From assembly GCA_030432295.1 (NCBI GenBank), contig JAUIHI010000008.1:154649-218648 (forward strand): a DNA stretch of 64,000 nucleotides. Direction: 5' to 3'. The position numbers were made by a program, and so were the translations under genes. The stretch's first letter is position 1, and every line of letters begins with the position of its first letter. This document shows, piece by piece, positions 56,501-64,000 of this stretch. Under the pieces are notes generated by a model. It saw nothing but the letters and a program-made list of their open reading frames with translations, was not told the origin of the DNA and did not search any database. Source of the stretch: Anaerolineae bacterium. Lineage in GTDB: Bacteria > Chloroflexota > Anaerolineae > Caldilineales > Caldilineaceae.

Positions 56501-58488
56501 TCGATGCTGTCGTCTCCGTCGGAGGCGCAGTAGAGGGGTATTGTTTCGGCGCTGTCAGCGAAGTGCTGAACCCCGCCATCCTCGCACAGGCCGTATTCCA
56601 CGAAATCCACCTGGCCCAGGAAGTGATCGTCCAAGTCTTCGCCCAGCACTTCCTTGACTTTGTTGTCAAAGTAGACGCCGCTGTCCAGCACGGCAATGGT
56701 GACGCCCTGGCCGGTGATGGGGGAGCCATCGGGCAGAACTGTCTCATGGAGTACGTCCGCACCCACGTCAATGGCGATGGGGTTGCTCAGATTCCATATC
56801 CGCTTGCCATCGACTGGCTCGGCGTCAGGGCGGTTGTTCCAATCTTCGGGCAGAAAGCCGACGCCCACCAGGCTCTTGTCACCCACAGGGACGAGATAAT
56901 CGCTATCGTCCAGGGCTATCACATCGTTTATGATCTTGTCGTTCATGGTCAGACGGCTGGTCACAACACCCGCCGAGCTGACCACGACCAGGTCTTCGCC
57001 TTTGCTGCCGATTACGATATTTCCATCGCTGTCCTGGACAGGCCGAGCCACAATTTCGTCGGCCAGGCTTACCTGCCAGCGCACAGCATACGTATGGACG
57101 TCCAGGGCATATAGCTGGTTGTCGGCAGTTACATAGAGGATATTGGGATCGTCCAAAATTGTCGGCTGCTGTTTCACTTGGTAGGGCGCAAAAGAAATCT
57201 GCGAGAGAAGCTGTCCACTGCTATCCATCACCACAAGATTCTTTTCGGCCGGCACGTAGATCAGGCCATTGGGGGCGACGAATGGTTTGGCAGTCACCTT
57301 TTCGGGCAGAACGGTCAGAAAGCGTTGGCTGCCATTGTTCAGGTCAACACCGATCAGAGTTTTCTTGCTTTCGCTGGTGATGTAGAGCAGATTGTTGGCC
57401 ACATCGATAACTGGCGCATAGTCCAGCGTGAGGCGGGTGTCGCCGTTGGTGGCCACATAGCGCCAGATATGCTCATCCCGGGTGTCGTTATTCATAATCA
57501 CATTCGGGTCGAGAGCAAAGAGATTGCCTTTGAGCCCATCTTTGTCCGGCTCTTTGCCGCTGGTCTGAAGATAGATCGTGCCGTCTGCGCCGACGATCGG
57601 GCCGGTTGTTACTAGGCCTCCCTTGTCGTCGTGGGGTTTGGCTTCTACAATCCGGTCGCCGCTGACTGCATCAAAGATGTAGAGTTTGACATCTTGATTG
57701 GCCAGATAGACGTGCTGACCGTTCGGGCTGAGGGCAAGGCCACCGGGTACAATTTTGTCTTTCTCATAGGTCCAGCGTATTGTGCCGTCCGCGTTGAGGG
57801 CAAACAGAATTGGCTTGCCATTTTCGGTCAATTTCTTGGATGTGAAGTATATGGAGTTGTCAAGGCCGATTACAGGCGGACTGCCATCACTCTTGAAGGG
57901 AAATGTGACCTGATTAGCGACCGAGCCATCACTGTTCAAAAAGGTAAGGGTGTCTTCTTTGCCCAGGGCCAGATAGTGGCCATCATCCAGGCGCACGATT
58001 GGTGTTTCTTGGGCATCGGGCAACTCAATCTGCCCCTTTTTCTCCCGTCGATCCGACACCCAACCGGGGCGATTGGCACAGGGGCCGTGGTCGTCGCTCA
58101 CATCCGGATCGCATTCAGGACCGCTGGACGCGCCCACGCCCTGATTGGTGACAATCGAGGCGATGCCGGGCTGTGCGGCCAATTCGGTCAAGCTGTCCGC
58201 GGGCAGGGTAGCGGCCACCGCGTTGATCAGCCAGAGATCACTGGTGACAGTACCGCCCATCCGCCGTACGGCCTGGGCCGCGGTTGCACCGTCGGTGGCG
58301 GAAACAATCACCGAGATGTTGTTGGCAGTGGACGAGAGCAATCCGCTCTCTATGTAAGCTGGTGAGTTCGAAAGGGGGGCTGCTGGGGAAAGACAGCCAG
58401 TGAGCAGAAGAGACAAAACAAGAATCGAAGCCAGCGTGGCTTGGATTCTTGTGGCTGAGTGCTTTTGGCGCGAGGGAACGTAGTTCAT
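53557..58488 (-). CDS. giant secreted S8 lipoprotein, paralogue with two DNRLRE domains
   Basis: 1643 residues from the ATG at 58486-58488 (GGGAG 8 nt upstream; an ATG 15 nt earlier is possible). Same architecture as its neighbour: lipobox LLTGC, prodomain-like region, PQQ-type propeller (about 150-560), S8 domain with Asp602 (VLDSGV), His667 (GHGSHVAG) and Ser867 ([12 protein letters not shown]), then about a dozen MALWSGG-type heptads (about 1017-1117). It has an extra DNRLRE domain (about 1150-1350) before a short PTNTPTAV stalk (about 9 units) and the terminal DNRLRE domain. The last 650 bp are nearly identical to those of the neighbour while the protease parts have diverged, which points to gene conversion or a recent module exchange. 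Confidence 0.9.
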   Translation of the reverse strand: MNYVPSRQKHSATRIQATLASILVLSLLLTGCLSPAAPLSNSPAYIESGLLSSTANNISVIVSATDGATAAQAVRRMGGTVTSDLWLINAVAATLPADSLTELAAQPGIASIVTNQGVGASSGPECDPDVSDDHGPCANRPGWVSDRREKKGQIELPDAQETPIVRLDDGHYLALGKEDTLTFLNSDGSVANQVTFPFKSDGSPPVIGLDNSIYFTSKKLTENGKPILFALNADGTIRWTYEKDKIVPGGLALSPNGQHVYLANQDVKLYIFDAVSGDRIVEAKPHDDKGGLVTTGPIVGADGTIYLQTSGKEPDKDGLKGNLFALDPNVIMNNDTRDEHIWRYVATNGDTRLTLDYAPVIDVANNLLYITSESKKTLIGVDLNNGSQRFLTVLPEKVTAKPFVAPNGLIYVPAEKNLVVMDSSGQLLSQISFAPYQVKQQPTILDDPNILYVTADNQLYALDVHTYAVRWQVSLADEIVARPVQDSDGNIVIGSKGEDLVVVSSAGVVTSRLTMNDKIINDVIALDDSDYLVPVGDKSLVGVGFLPEDWNNRPDAEPVDGKRIWNLSNPIAIDVGADVLHETVLPDGSPITGQGVTIAVLDSGVYFDNKVKEVLGEDLDDHFLGQVDFVEYGLCEDGGVQHFADSAETIPLYCASDGDDSIDLYGHGSHVAGIIWSQIEDYATGVYMGIAPDANILSVRILDENGAGTYADAIEGLQYVVANKDALNIRIVNMSLSAYASTPYFIDPLNRAVEQAWAAGLVVIAAAGNVGPNAATITVPGNDPYVITVGALNNQRTPGYWADDTLPTWSATGPTLDGFVKPDVLAPGANIISFLHNDDHGEDVANLATQHPDYSRTSSLFRMNGTSMATAVVSGVAALMLQANPNLTPDQVKYRLGRTARPALTSENTPMYNIFQQGMGRIWAPAAVLAANLPADGRANQGLDIQGELADYADGQIDLASHYQGPVKRLPSDDETADLYYIEEPITDGDGNVTGTQRYGMGASRSSDRAWMDWEAYTSGMALWSGGMALWSGGLDWAGGVTNPSGMALWSGGMPLWSGGLHTWSQGMALWSGGMALWSGGMALWSGGMALWSGGMALWSGGMALWSGGMALWSGAIATSSTKVAATSWVNDDGTVDPEPVLLSAPQPEEEVIYPENVVLCPANVTLTASADATIDEDDPTENYGSEEDLLTNPEAGEQKYALYRFDLSELPGDAVIENASFLVTSGKERDRHAVVFRAMQTPWDEASVTWNRASNGNSWANGSFSSDDTIRRGYDVRVPVGHDTQLSINLTDLVKDWQKGLKINAGIVMIAVGTDHGDAKWYSSEEDKASRRPQLRIDFLAPTEGGCSQVNTPTTSQPNTPTAVPTNTPTAVPTNTPTAVPTNTPTAVPTNTPTAVPTNTPTAVPTDTPTAAPTNTPTAIPTNTPLPPAEVTTSQFVSAADTFVNEDKDDDTKGDDSKFVTRPEAGKQKNGLLRFDLTSLPTGASIASATLHLTTDSSSDDHIATVHRMLTNWDEANASWNSPGNGDWQSGTFGSSDYDGTSYGAFVPVEKDVQLSVNVTDLVNAWINGGVPNYGFLLLAEGSKNHDVKWYSSEENKEYRRPMLTVEWTASVTAASIGETGVPLQEESAALDIHLFLPTVNR
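54205..54420 (-). repeat. 24-bp tandem repeat encoding PTNTPTAV octads
   Basis: About 9 copies in the stalk between the two DNRLRE domains of the larger protease. Confidence 0.88.
55138..55437 (-). repeat. 21-bp tandem repeat encoding W-S-G-G heptads
   Basis: Seven consecutive MALWSGG units plus variants ([20 protein letters not shown]) after the S8 domain. Confidence 0.9.
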
Positions 58489-58650
58489 TGGTTTAACTCC
58501 CATAGAGCAAAGTTTGGTGTGCGCGACCTCTTGAAACTTTCTGTTTTAGATTTAGAATTTTTATTTTCTATTGCCAGCCTTCCAAGAGAGAAGATATTCC
58601 TGGCAATTGGTACAACTTATCAGAAAGCACTGATAGTATACGACCTTTCC

Positions 58651-61600
58651 TTACGCATCTATATAAGCAGAAGGTACTAGAGATGTGTGGGAACGGTTCA
58701 GCATCGCCTGTGCCACACCCAGGAAATAGATTGCACCCACCTGTTCGAAATGGCCTGCAGCCCGGGCAAGCATATCCCGGCCCAGGTGGCAGCGTTCTTC
58801 TGGGTGCAGTTCGTGGCTGTCAGGTATGTCAGCCAATAGCTGGGCCAATTCCAATTCGGCCAATCCCTGATGGTGGGGATCGCTGCGCTCCTGGCTGATC
58901 TGGAGGGAGTAGCGCAGGGCTTTTTCTGCGTGGGTGTAGTCACCCGCGGCCCGGTAGAGGGTTCCCAAGACCCGGTGGGTGTCAACGATTTCTTCCGACA
59001 GCCCGGCTTTTTCGGCCAGGTCCAAAGCGGATGTGGCAATTTCGATGGCTGATTCAAAATGGCCCAGGTGCTTTTCCAATTGGGCTTGCAGCAGGCACAA
59101 ATGGGTTTTGTGATCGTCCCCCAGTGCGTTGACATAGGCAGACGCTTTCTCCACATAGTTGCCCAAATCTTCTACCCGTTCTTCGATTTCGGCCAACTGT
59201 CCCAGGCCGATGTAGCAGCAACCGATCACTTTGTGGTCGCCCAGCCGCTGGCTGATGGCCAGGCAGGACTCAAAAATCTCAACTGCCTGGCTGTGCATAC
59301 CCATTGTGGAGCGCAGGAGTGCCAGGTTGTACAGGTTCAGTGCGCGCTCCGCGGCGAATCCGTGTTCCCGGCGGATCATCTCTGCGCGTTCGTAATACTC
59401 CGCGGCTTCGGACCACAGCCCCTGGGCGTAGTAGAGTACGCCCAGATTGCTCAATGTGGAGGCCACGCCCCAGGAGTAGTCAAGGTTTTCATACAGGTTG
59501 AGGCTCATGCGCACGTATTGAACAGCCCGGGCGGGAATCCCTTTTTGGTAGTAGACTCCGCCCAGAATATTGTAGAGGCTGGCAAGCAGGCCCGGATTTT
59601 TGTTGTGAATGGTTTCGCTCCCATCCAGCGCTTCCTGGGCCAGACTGATGGCTTCGTTCAGATCGCCCTGGCGCAGCCGTGCCCACGCCATCCGGTCCAA
59701 CAGCGCGGTCCAGAGGCGAGAGGCGCCGGCGGTGGTCAGGGCTGCTGCGTTTTGGAGACGGAGCTGGGCCGCGTTCAACCGCTTCCACGCTTCGTCAGAT
59801 TGGCCCGCACGCAGATAGGCATCGCCAAGTTCGGTCAGCGCTTCGATGAGTGTTGTCAGCTCCTCGGGGGTGGTGGCTCTGTTCTGCTCCAGGTTATCGA
59901 CCGCTTCTTGCAGGCGCTGGACAGCTTCATTCAGATCACCCAAAAACTTGAGTGTGCGGCCCATACCCAAGCGAATACGGCTATACTCGTCCTGCACATC
60001 CATCTCTTGGCTGGGAGCGACGGCCAGACAGCGACGGTAGCTGTTCAGCGCGGTCTCGTGTGCGCCACGGACAAACGCGTTTTCCGCCGACAGGACCAAA
60101 TAGGGGATGGCCTTGTGGGGGATGTCACTTTCGCTGTAGTGGTAGCCAAGCGCTTCGATACGGTCCTCGTCACTGTAGAAGTCCTTCTGCTCGATCACTT
60201 CGGCCACCTGCTGGTGCAGTTGACGGCGGGTGCGGCGCAGGAGGGTGTTATGGATTGTGCTGCGCACAAGGGTATGGCCGAAGGAGTAGCCCTGTTGGCG
60301 GCCAAATTCTTCCGGGCGCAGAAAGAGCCGGTTTTCCAACTCTTCGAGAATCGGCAAGAGTGTGGTGAGCGGAACCTGACACAACTCTTGCAGGAGGGGT
60401 ACGGGAAAAGAACGTCCGAGCACCACCGCTTTTTGCAAGACCTGATGGGAGAGTTCGTCCAGGGTGTCAAAACGAGCCATAAGCAGCCCGGTCAGGGTTC
60501 CCGGCACATTGGCGAGCACATCTTCTGCGTCCTTCGTGGCCTGATAGCCCTGTTGGTCATCTTCCAGCAGCACTTTTTTGTCGATCAACATACGCACAAG
60601 CTCTTCGGCATAATAGGGAATGCCTTCGGCCCGGGTCGCAACACTTTCGATTATCTGTCTGCTCTTCTCGTCGGTCGCCGTGATAATGTGGCTTAGGATG
60701 TCTTTGATGCGCGCAAGGGAAAGGGCTTTGAGTTGGATTGCCGTGACTCGCTCACTGCTTTTGTCAACCTCTTCCAGCAGAGAGTGGGCCGGGGATTTAG
60801 CATCCACTGGGCGGGAGATCATAATAAACAGAATGGGGAGATCGCTGACTGCACGCAGCAGATAGAGAAGCATCTCCCGAGAGGCGGCGTCGATCCAGTG
60901 CAGGTCGTCTACGATGAGGACCAGCGGCTTCTCGCTCACTTCCTCAGCCAGCAGGCGGCGCACAGCTACAAAAGTCTGGCGCTGCAACATCTGGGGGTCG
61001 AGTTGGCGGGTCTGCTCCTGGGCCGCGAGGTCAAAGCGTTCGAGGCCAAGGATGTTCAATAAGAAGGGCAGCCCGTGCTGGTCTGCTTCTGCCCTGGCAC
61101 CGAAGTGGGTAAGCAGAGAGGCGTATTGGACCTCCGCCGTATCGTTTTCTGCAATCTGGAATATATCCTGGAGCAGGCGGGCCACAGCCGAATAGGGCAC
61201 CGAGCGGGTATGGGGATAGCTTATGCCCAAATAGCTGGGGATGCCGCGGGCTGTGATCTGCTTGCGAAATTCCATGACAAGACGGCTCTTGCCCAAACCC
61301 GCTTCCCCTGTAACAAGCGCCATCTGGCCCTGCTTGCTCTCCAGCATCTTGTTCAGGGAGTTGTCCAGTTGGATCAACTCGTCGCCGCGACCAATTATCG
61401 GTGTTGTAATTCCCACCAGACCGCGCACCCGGCCAGGGATACGCCGTAGGCCCAGGGGTCTGTAGCCGGTGATCAGTTCGGAAAAGCCTTTTAGCTGCAA
61501 ATCTTTGATGGGGGTATAGTGGAAGAGGGCACGGGTCCGGCGATAGGTCTCTTCGCTGACGAGTACTGTGCCGGGTTGAGACGTACTCTCCAGGCGGGAA

Positions 61601-62328
61601 GCCAGATTGACCGTATCTCCAATGACCGTATATTCCTGGTGGATACTGCTGCCCAGGTGGCCTGCAATGGCAAATCCGGTGTGGATGCCAATGCGGGCCT
61701 GCAATAGAAAATCGTGGGTAGCCTGCACGCTCTCTTGAAGGGGCGTTAGTCGCTCTAACATCTCCAGCCCGGCTCGTACAGCCAGCTCCGGATCATTTTC
61801 GTGGGCCGTCGGCGCACCAAAAAGGGCCATCAGCCCATCGTCGGTAAACTTGTCCACCGTGCCGTTGTATTTTTGCAGAACCTCCACAAATATCTTCATC
61901 GCTTCGTTGATGAAGTGGTAGACGTCCTCACTCTCCAGCCGGTGGGACACACCAGTGAAATTGACAATATCCAGGAAGAGAACCGTGACTTCCCGCTGTT
62001 CTCCCCTTTCGCTTTGGTGTTTGTGGGGGGCAGGCTGGACCAATTCCGGCTTTGCATTGATCTCCAGGCCATTGGACGAGGAAGAGGCTGTTTCGGTGTT
62101 GGGTGTGCCACACTGCGCGCAAAATTTGGAACCGGGTTGGATCCCCGCTCCACACTGGGTGCATTTCTGCAACGGCTCCAGCGACGTGCCGCAATTCCCA
62201 CAGAAACGCGCGCCCTCTGGGCAGAGGCTACCACATTTGTGGCACGCACGGGCTAATTTTGTCCCACATCCACTGCAAAATGAATGGGTGGCTGGATTCT
62301 CTGTTTTGCATTCGGTACAGGTAGTCAA
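58651..62328 (-). CDS. class III adenylate cyclase / AAA ATPase / TPR signalling protein with zinc ribbons
   Basis: 1225 residues, TTG start with a weak ribosome site. Residues 1-80 contain three zinc ribbons (CTEC...CSGC, CHKC...CGNC, CTQC...CAQC). Residues about 105-285 are a class III cyclase: metal Asp in VLFLDIVNFTG, Lys and second Asp in VDKFTDDGLMALFG, and the Asn/Arg transition-state pair in GDTVNLASRLES, so it looks active on ATP. An AAA/STAND-like ATPase follows (Walker A GEAGLGKSRL, Walker B LVLIVDDLHWID). From about 730 there are many TPR-like repeats (ALASLYNILGGVYYQKG type). Proteins like this sense ligands through the TPR part and make cAMP. It lies 162 nt upstream of the protease pair on the same strand. 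Confidence 0.9.
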   Translation of the reverse strand: MTTCTECKTENPATHSFCSGCGTKLARACHKCGSLCPEGARFCGNCGTSLEPLQKCTQCGAGIQPGSKFCAQCGTPNTETASSSSNGLEINAKPELVQPAPHKHQSERGEQREVTVLFLDIVNFTGVSHRLESEDVYHFINEAMKIFVEVLQKYNGTVDKFTDDGLMALFGAPTAHENDPELAVRAGLEMLERLTPLQESVQATHDFLLQARIGIHTGFAIAGHLGSSIHQEYTVIGDTVNLASRLESTSQPGTVLVSEETYRRTRALFHYTPIKDLQLKGFSELITGYRPLGLRRIPGRVRGLVGITTPIIGRGDELIQLDNSLNKMLESKQGQMALVTGEAGLGKSRLVMEFRKQITARGIPSYLGISYPHTRSVPYSAVARLLQDIFQIAENDTAEVQYASLLTHFGARAEADQHGLPFLLNILGLERFDLAAQEQTRQLDPQMLQRQTFVAVRRLLAEEVSEKPLVLIVDDLHWIDAASREMLLYLLRAVSDLPILFIMISRPVDAKSPAHSLLEEVDKSSERVTAIQLKALSLARIKDILSHIITATDEKSRQIIESVATRAEGIPYYAEELVRMLIDKKVLLEDDQQGYQATKDAEDVLANVPGTLTGLLMARFDTLDELSHQVLQKAVVLGRSFPVPLLQELCQVPLTTLLPILEELENRLFLRPEEFGRQQGYSFGHTLVRSTIHNTLLRRTRRQLHQQVAEVIEQKDFYSDEDRIEALGYHYSESDIPHKAIPYLVLSAENAFVRGAHETALNSYRRCLAVAPSQEMDVQDEYSRIRLGMGRTLKFLGDLNEAVQRLQEAVDNLEQNRATTPEELTTLIEALTELGDAYLRAGQSDEAWKRLNAAQLRLQNAAALTTAGASRLWTALLDRMAWARLRQGDLNEAISLAQEALDGSETIHNKNPGLLASLYNILGGVYYQKGIPARAVQYVRMSLNLYENLDYSWGVASTLSNLGVLYYAQGLWSEAAEYYERAEMIRREHGFAAERALNLYNLALLRSTMGMHSQAVEIFESCLAISQRLGDHKVIGCCYIGLGQLAEIEERVEDLGNYVEKASAYVNALGDDHKTHLCLLQAQLEKHLGHFESAIEIATSALDLAEKAGLSEEIVDTHRVLGTLYRAAGDYTHAEKALRYSLQISQERSDPHHQGLAELELAQLLADIPDSHELHPEERCHLGRDMLARAAGHFEQVGAIYFLGVAQAMLNRSHTSLVPSAYIDA

Positions 62329-62839
62329 TGTCGTTTTCTCAGCAATTCTCGCGCCCGAAGGGATGTTTCACAGGTGGCCTGCTGCTGACTTGCGGTGCTG
62401 GTCGATCCGATGATCTCACACTCAACGAACACGTATAGCAAACTTTTACAGAGACTGATCATGCGATACGAAGGATTTTACATCCAGTGTTGAAGTCAGG
62501 TAAGAGATTTTGCCTGCGAAATCTATCTCCAAAGTGGCATCGCTCTAAGACCTAGTATATGGATACTATATGTATATTTCATACGAAATTACAGTGGATT
62601 CTGATTATGGAAACTTACGGAAATGTTTTGTTAGCAAGCGCGGCCCAGCACTTTACGCTTTTGTGGATCAAGTGCTGGAGCATCCACTGATGTAGATTGC
62701 GGGGCTGAGGTCGCATATTGAACCAATCGGGGGATGCCTGTTCTGTCGCGAAGTCGTGAACGGCTGAACTGGGCACACAAAACAGTTTGGGCGAGAAATA
62801 CGGCGGGGGATGAACCGGTGCTGGCGAAGTTGGGAGAGG
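62329..62839. other. 511-bp gene-free, locally A+T-rich stretch
   Basis: No convincing ORF, RNA or strong hairpin. The part from about 62440 to 62640 is clearly A+T-richer than the flanks. It contains the 5' region of the cyclase gene and the 3' side of the flippase-like gene. Confidence 0.5.
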
Positions 62840-63868
62840 CTACGGCGACTGAGGGGTTTTTGTCGCACGCTGCCCACGCACCCAGAGCAGCAGGCCGGGC
62901 AGGCTGACCAGATAGGTGATCACCTGTTGCAGCAGGCCAACGAGGAAGCCCAATTCTGCGGCCACACCGACGCTGACAAAGAGCGCGGCAAAGGCCACCT
63001 GGCGCACGCCCAGGCCGCCGGGCGAGAGGGGAATGACGGAGAGGAAGGCGATGATCGGATTGATCACCAGCACCTGGACAAAATTGATGCTGCCTGGCGC
63101 CAGCGCGTTGGCCAGCAGCCAGATGGTGATACTGGTCACAACAACGATGAGCAGGCTGACCAGTCCGGCCACAGCCATCGCCGGGTAGGCGTGGCGATAG
63201 GCGTTGATTGCCTCAGCCAGCTTCTGCCAGATGGGCAGCACCCGGTTGCCCAGAGGCAGGCGCGCCAGAATCCGTTCCACCAGCACTTTGGTGCGACGGC
63301 TCATCAGCAGGGCCAGTGCGGTCAACAGCGCGGCTGCCACGCCGCTGCTGCCGACGGCAATCAGCCGCAGATCGATAAAGCGCAGAAAGGCCAACTCCTG
63401 GCTGGAGGCAGGCGCAGGCAGACCGCCGGTGAGCAGGATCGTCGTGGAGGAAATCGCCGCGGCCAGCATAAACGCGGTCAGACCGGTGAAACGGTCGATG
63501 AGTACGCTGGCTGCTGCATCAGCCGTGCGGTGGGTGTCCCGGGCCAGATTGTAGCCCCGCAGCACATCGCCGCCCACCTGAGCGGGGAAGAAATTGTCGA
63601 AGAAGATGCCCATCCACTGGAAGGCAAGCAGGCGGCTGAGGGGAACGGGAATCTTCTGGGCACGCAGAAGCAGCCACCATTTGGACGCGCTCAACGCCAC
63701 GGCCAGCGCGTGGGAGAGCAGGGCCAGCAGCAGCATCCAACGGTCCGCGGCCAGTGTCTGCTGCCAGAGTGCGGCCGGGTCTTCCAGACGGCTGTAGAGA
63801 AAGTAGAGGAGTCCCAGACCGACGACGATTTTGAGAAGGTTGAGGATATGCTGGCGGGCAGAGTTCAC
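62840..63868 (-). CDS. flippase-like membrane protein (LPG synthase TM / UPF0104 family)
   Basis: 342 residues with eight or so TM helices. Family motifs: SKWWLLLRAQKI, FFDNFFPAQVGGDVLRGYNLARDT, and SVIPLSPGGLGVRQVAF. The family comprises the membrane half of lysylphosphatidylglycerol synthase and related proteins that may translocate lipids or glycolipids. No aminoacyltransferase domain is fused. It may be part of a glycolipid operon with the gene upstream that is cut by the window edge. Confidence 0.87.
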   Translation of the reverse strand: MNSARQHILNLLKIVVGLGLLYFLYSRLEDPAALWQQTLAADRWMLLLALLSHALAVALSASKWWLLLRAQKIPVPLSRLLAFQWMGIFFDNFFPAQVGGDVLRGYNLARDTHRTADAAASVLIDRFTGLTAFMLAAAISSTTILLTGGLPAPASSQELAFLRFIDLRLIAVGSSGVAAALLTALALLMSRRTKVLVERILARLPLGNRVLPIWQKLAEAINAYRHAYPAMAVAGLVSLLIVVVTSITIWLLANALAPGSINFVQVLVINPIIAFLSVIPLSPGGLGVRQVAFAALFVSVGVAAELGFLVGLLQQVITYLVSLPGLLLWVRGQRATKTPQSP

Positions 63869-63903
63869 TGGGGCGTTTCCATCACGGTAGTTTCGCTCAT
63901 TTT

Positions 63904-64000
63904 TTAGGGTGAACTGGCTAATGGCAAGTGAGCCAGGGAAGAGTAGACGGATTCCGGGATGCCGAGCAATCCCAAGATGCGGCGTTGCAAGGCCGAAAGC
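63904..64000 (-). CDS. C-terminal fragment of an unidentified gene (cut by window edge)
   Basis: A minus-strand frame open to the window end finishes LGLLGIPESVYSSLAHLPLASSP with TAA at 63904-63906, 35 nt before the flippase-like ATG. The sequence reads like a real protein tail, but too little is present to name a family. Confidence 0.35.
   Translation of the reverse strand, partial: LSALQRRILGLLGIPESVYSSLAHLPLASSP

Noticed and set aside
55303..57114. Long plus-strand ORF antisense to the second S8 gene
   Set aside because: Shadow of the strongly coding minus strand; no recognisable domain or ribosome site.
59059..60696. 545-codon plus-strand ORF over the cyclase-ATPase gene
   Set aside because: The minus strand encodes a clear ATPase and TPR region; the plus frame shows no family.
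62668..62877. Small minus-strand ORF in the 62.3-62.8 kb gap
   Set aside because: No ribosome site, no recognisable family, and it overlaps the end of the flippase-like gene.

Overview
The window is GC-rich bacterial chromosomal DNA with long intergenic spaces full of hairpin repeats. Gene content suggests a heterotrophic Chloroflexota bacterium (Anaerolineae/Caldilineae-like): LivF and Dpp-type ABC transport, large secreted lipoprotein-type S8 proteases, TolB/TPR proteins, and cyclase-AAA-TPR regulators. That placement is an inference from gene content; no rRNA or other phylogenetic marker is present.

Layout. 1-3.9 kb (minus): an NAD-linked formate dehydrogenase operon (NuoEF fusion, a separate NuoG-like iron-sulfur subunit, and the catalytic subunit). 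The catalytic gene runs through an in-frame UGA at the selenocysteine position and carries a recognisable SECIS hairpin. 3.9-10.3 kb: a small P-loop kinase, then three large membrane proteins (YfhO-like, GT39-like, O-antigen-ligase-like); heptamer repeats are built in frame into the first two. 10.4-15.6 kb: STAS protein, lipA, dusB, GNAT, UspA and a 3-hydroxyisobutyrate-dehydrogenase-like enzyme. 15.7-23.5 kb: a small EamA-like membrane protein, a promoter-to-terminator structured RNA, and a methyl-cycle/methionine-salvage cluster (mtnA, LOG, PfkB probable adenosine kinase, GNAT, ahcY, metK). A GxxExxY gene framed by 32-bp inverted repeats sits inside this cluster. 23.6-30.1 kb: a secreted caspase-fold-like protein, an SH3b/DUF5107 lipoprotein and a TPR/TolB-propeller protein. 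30.1-36.7 kb: three tRNA genes, a CBS protein, a B12-type radical SAM protein, a PAP2-like protein, xseB, a receiver-DUF309 fusion, an oxidoreductase, and a peroxiredoxin-like gene with a second in-frame UGA in a UxxC motif. 36.8-48.3 kb: an RraA-like protein, a ThDP enzyme, a peptide-type ABC transporter (DppB, DppC, binding protein) followed by a LivF ATPase, a 203-bp tandem repeat, araB, and an araA interrupted by one TAA. 48.5-62.3 kb (minus): an adenylate cyclase/AAA/TPR regulator followed by two very large paralogous S8 proteases with a beta-propeller, W-S-G-G heptad arrays, Pro-Thr linkers and DNRLRE domains. 62.8 kb to the end: a flippase-like membrane protein and the tail of another gene.

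The strongest discoveries are the two selenoprotein genes, both of which a standard gene caller would truncate; the TIR-flanked GxxExxY unit with gene-less relatives of its repeat elsewhere in the window; the structured RNA before mtnA; and the paired multi-domain proteases. Hairpin repeats of several families sit at most gene junctions, supply some stop and start codons, and in places invade coding sequence.
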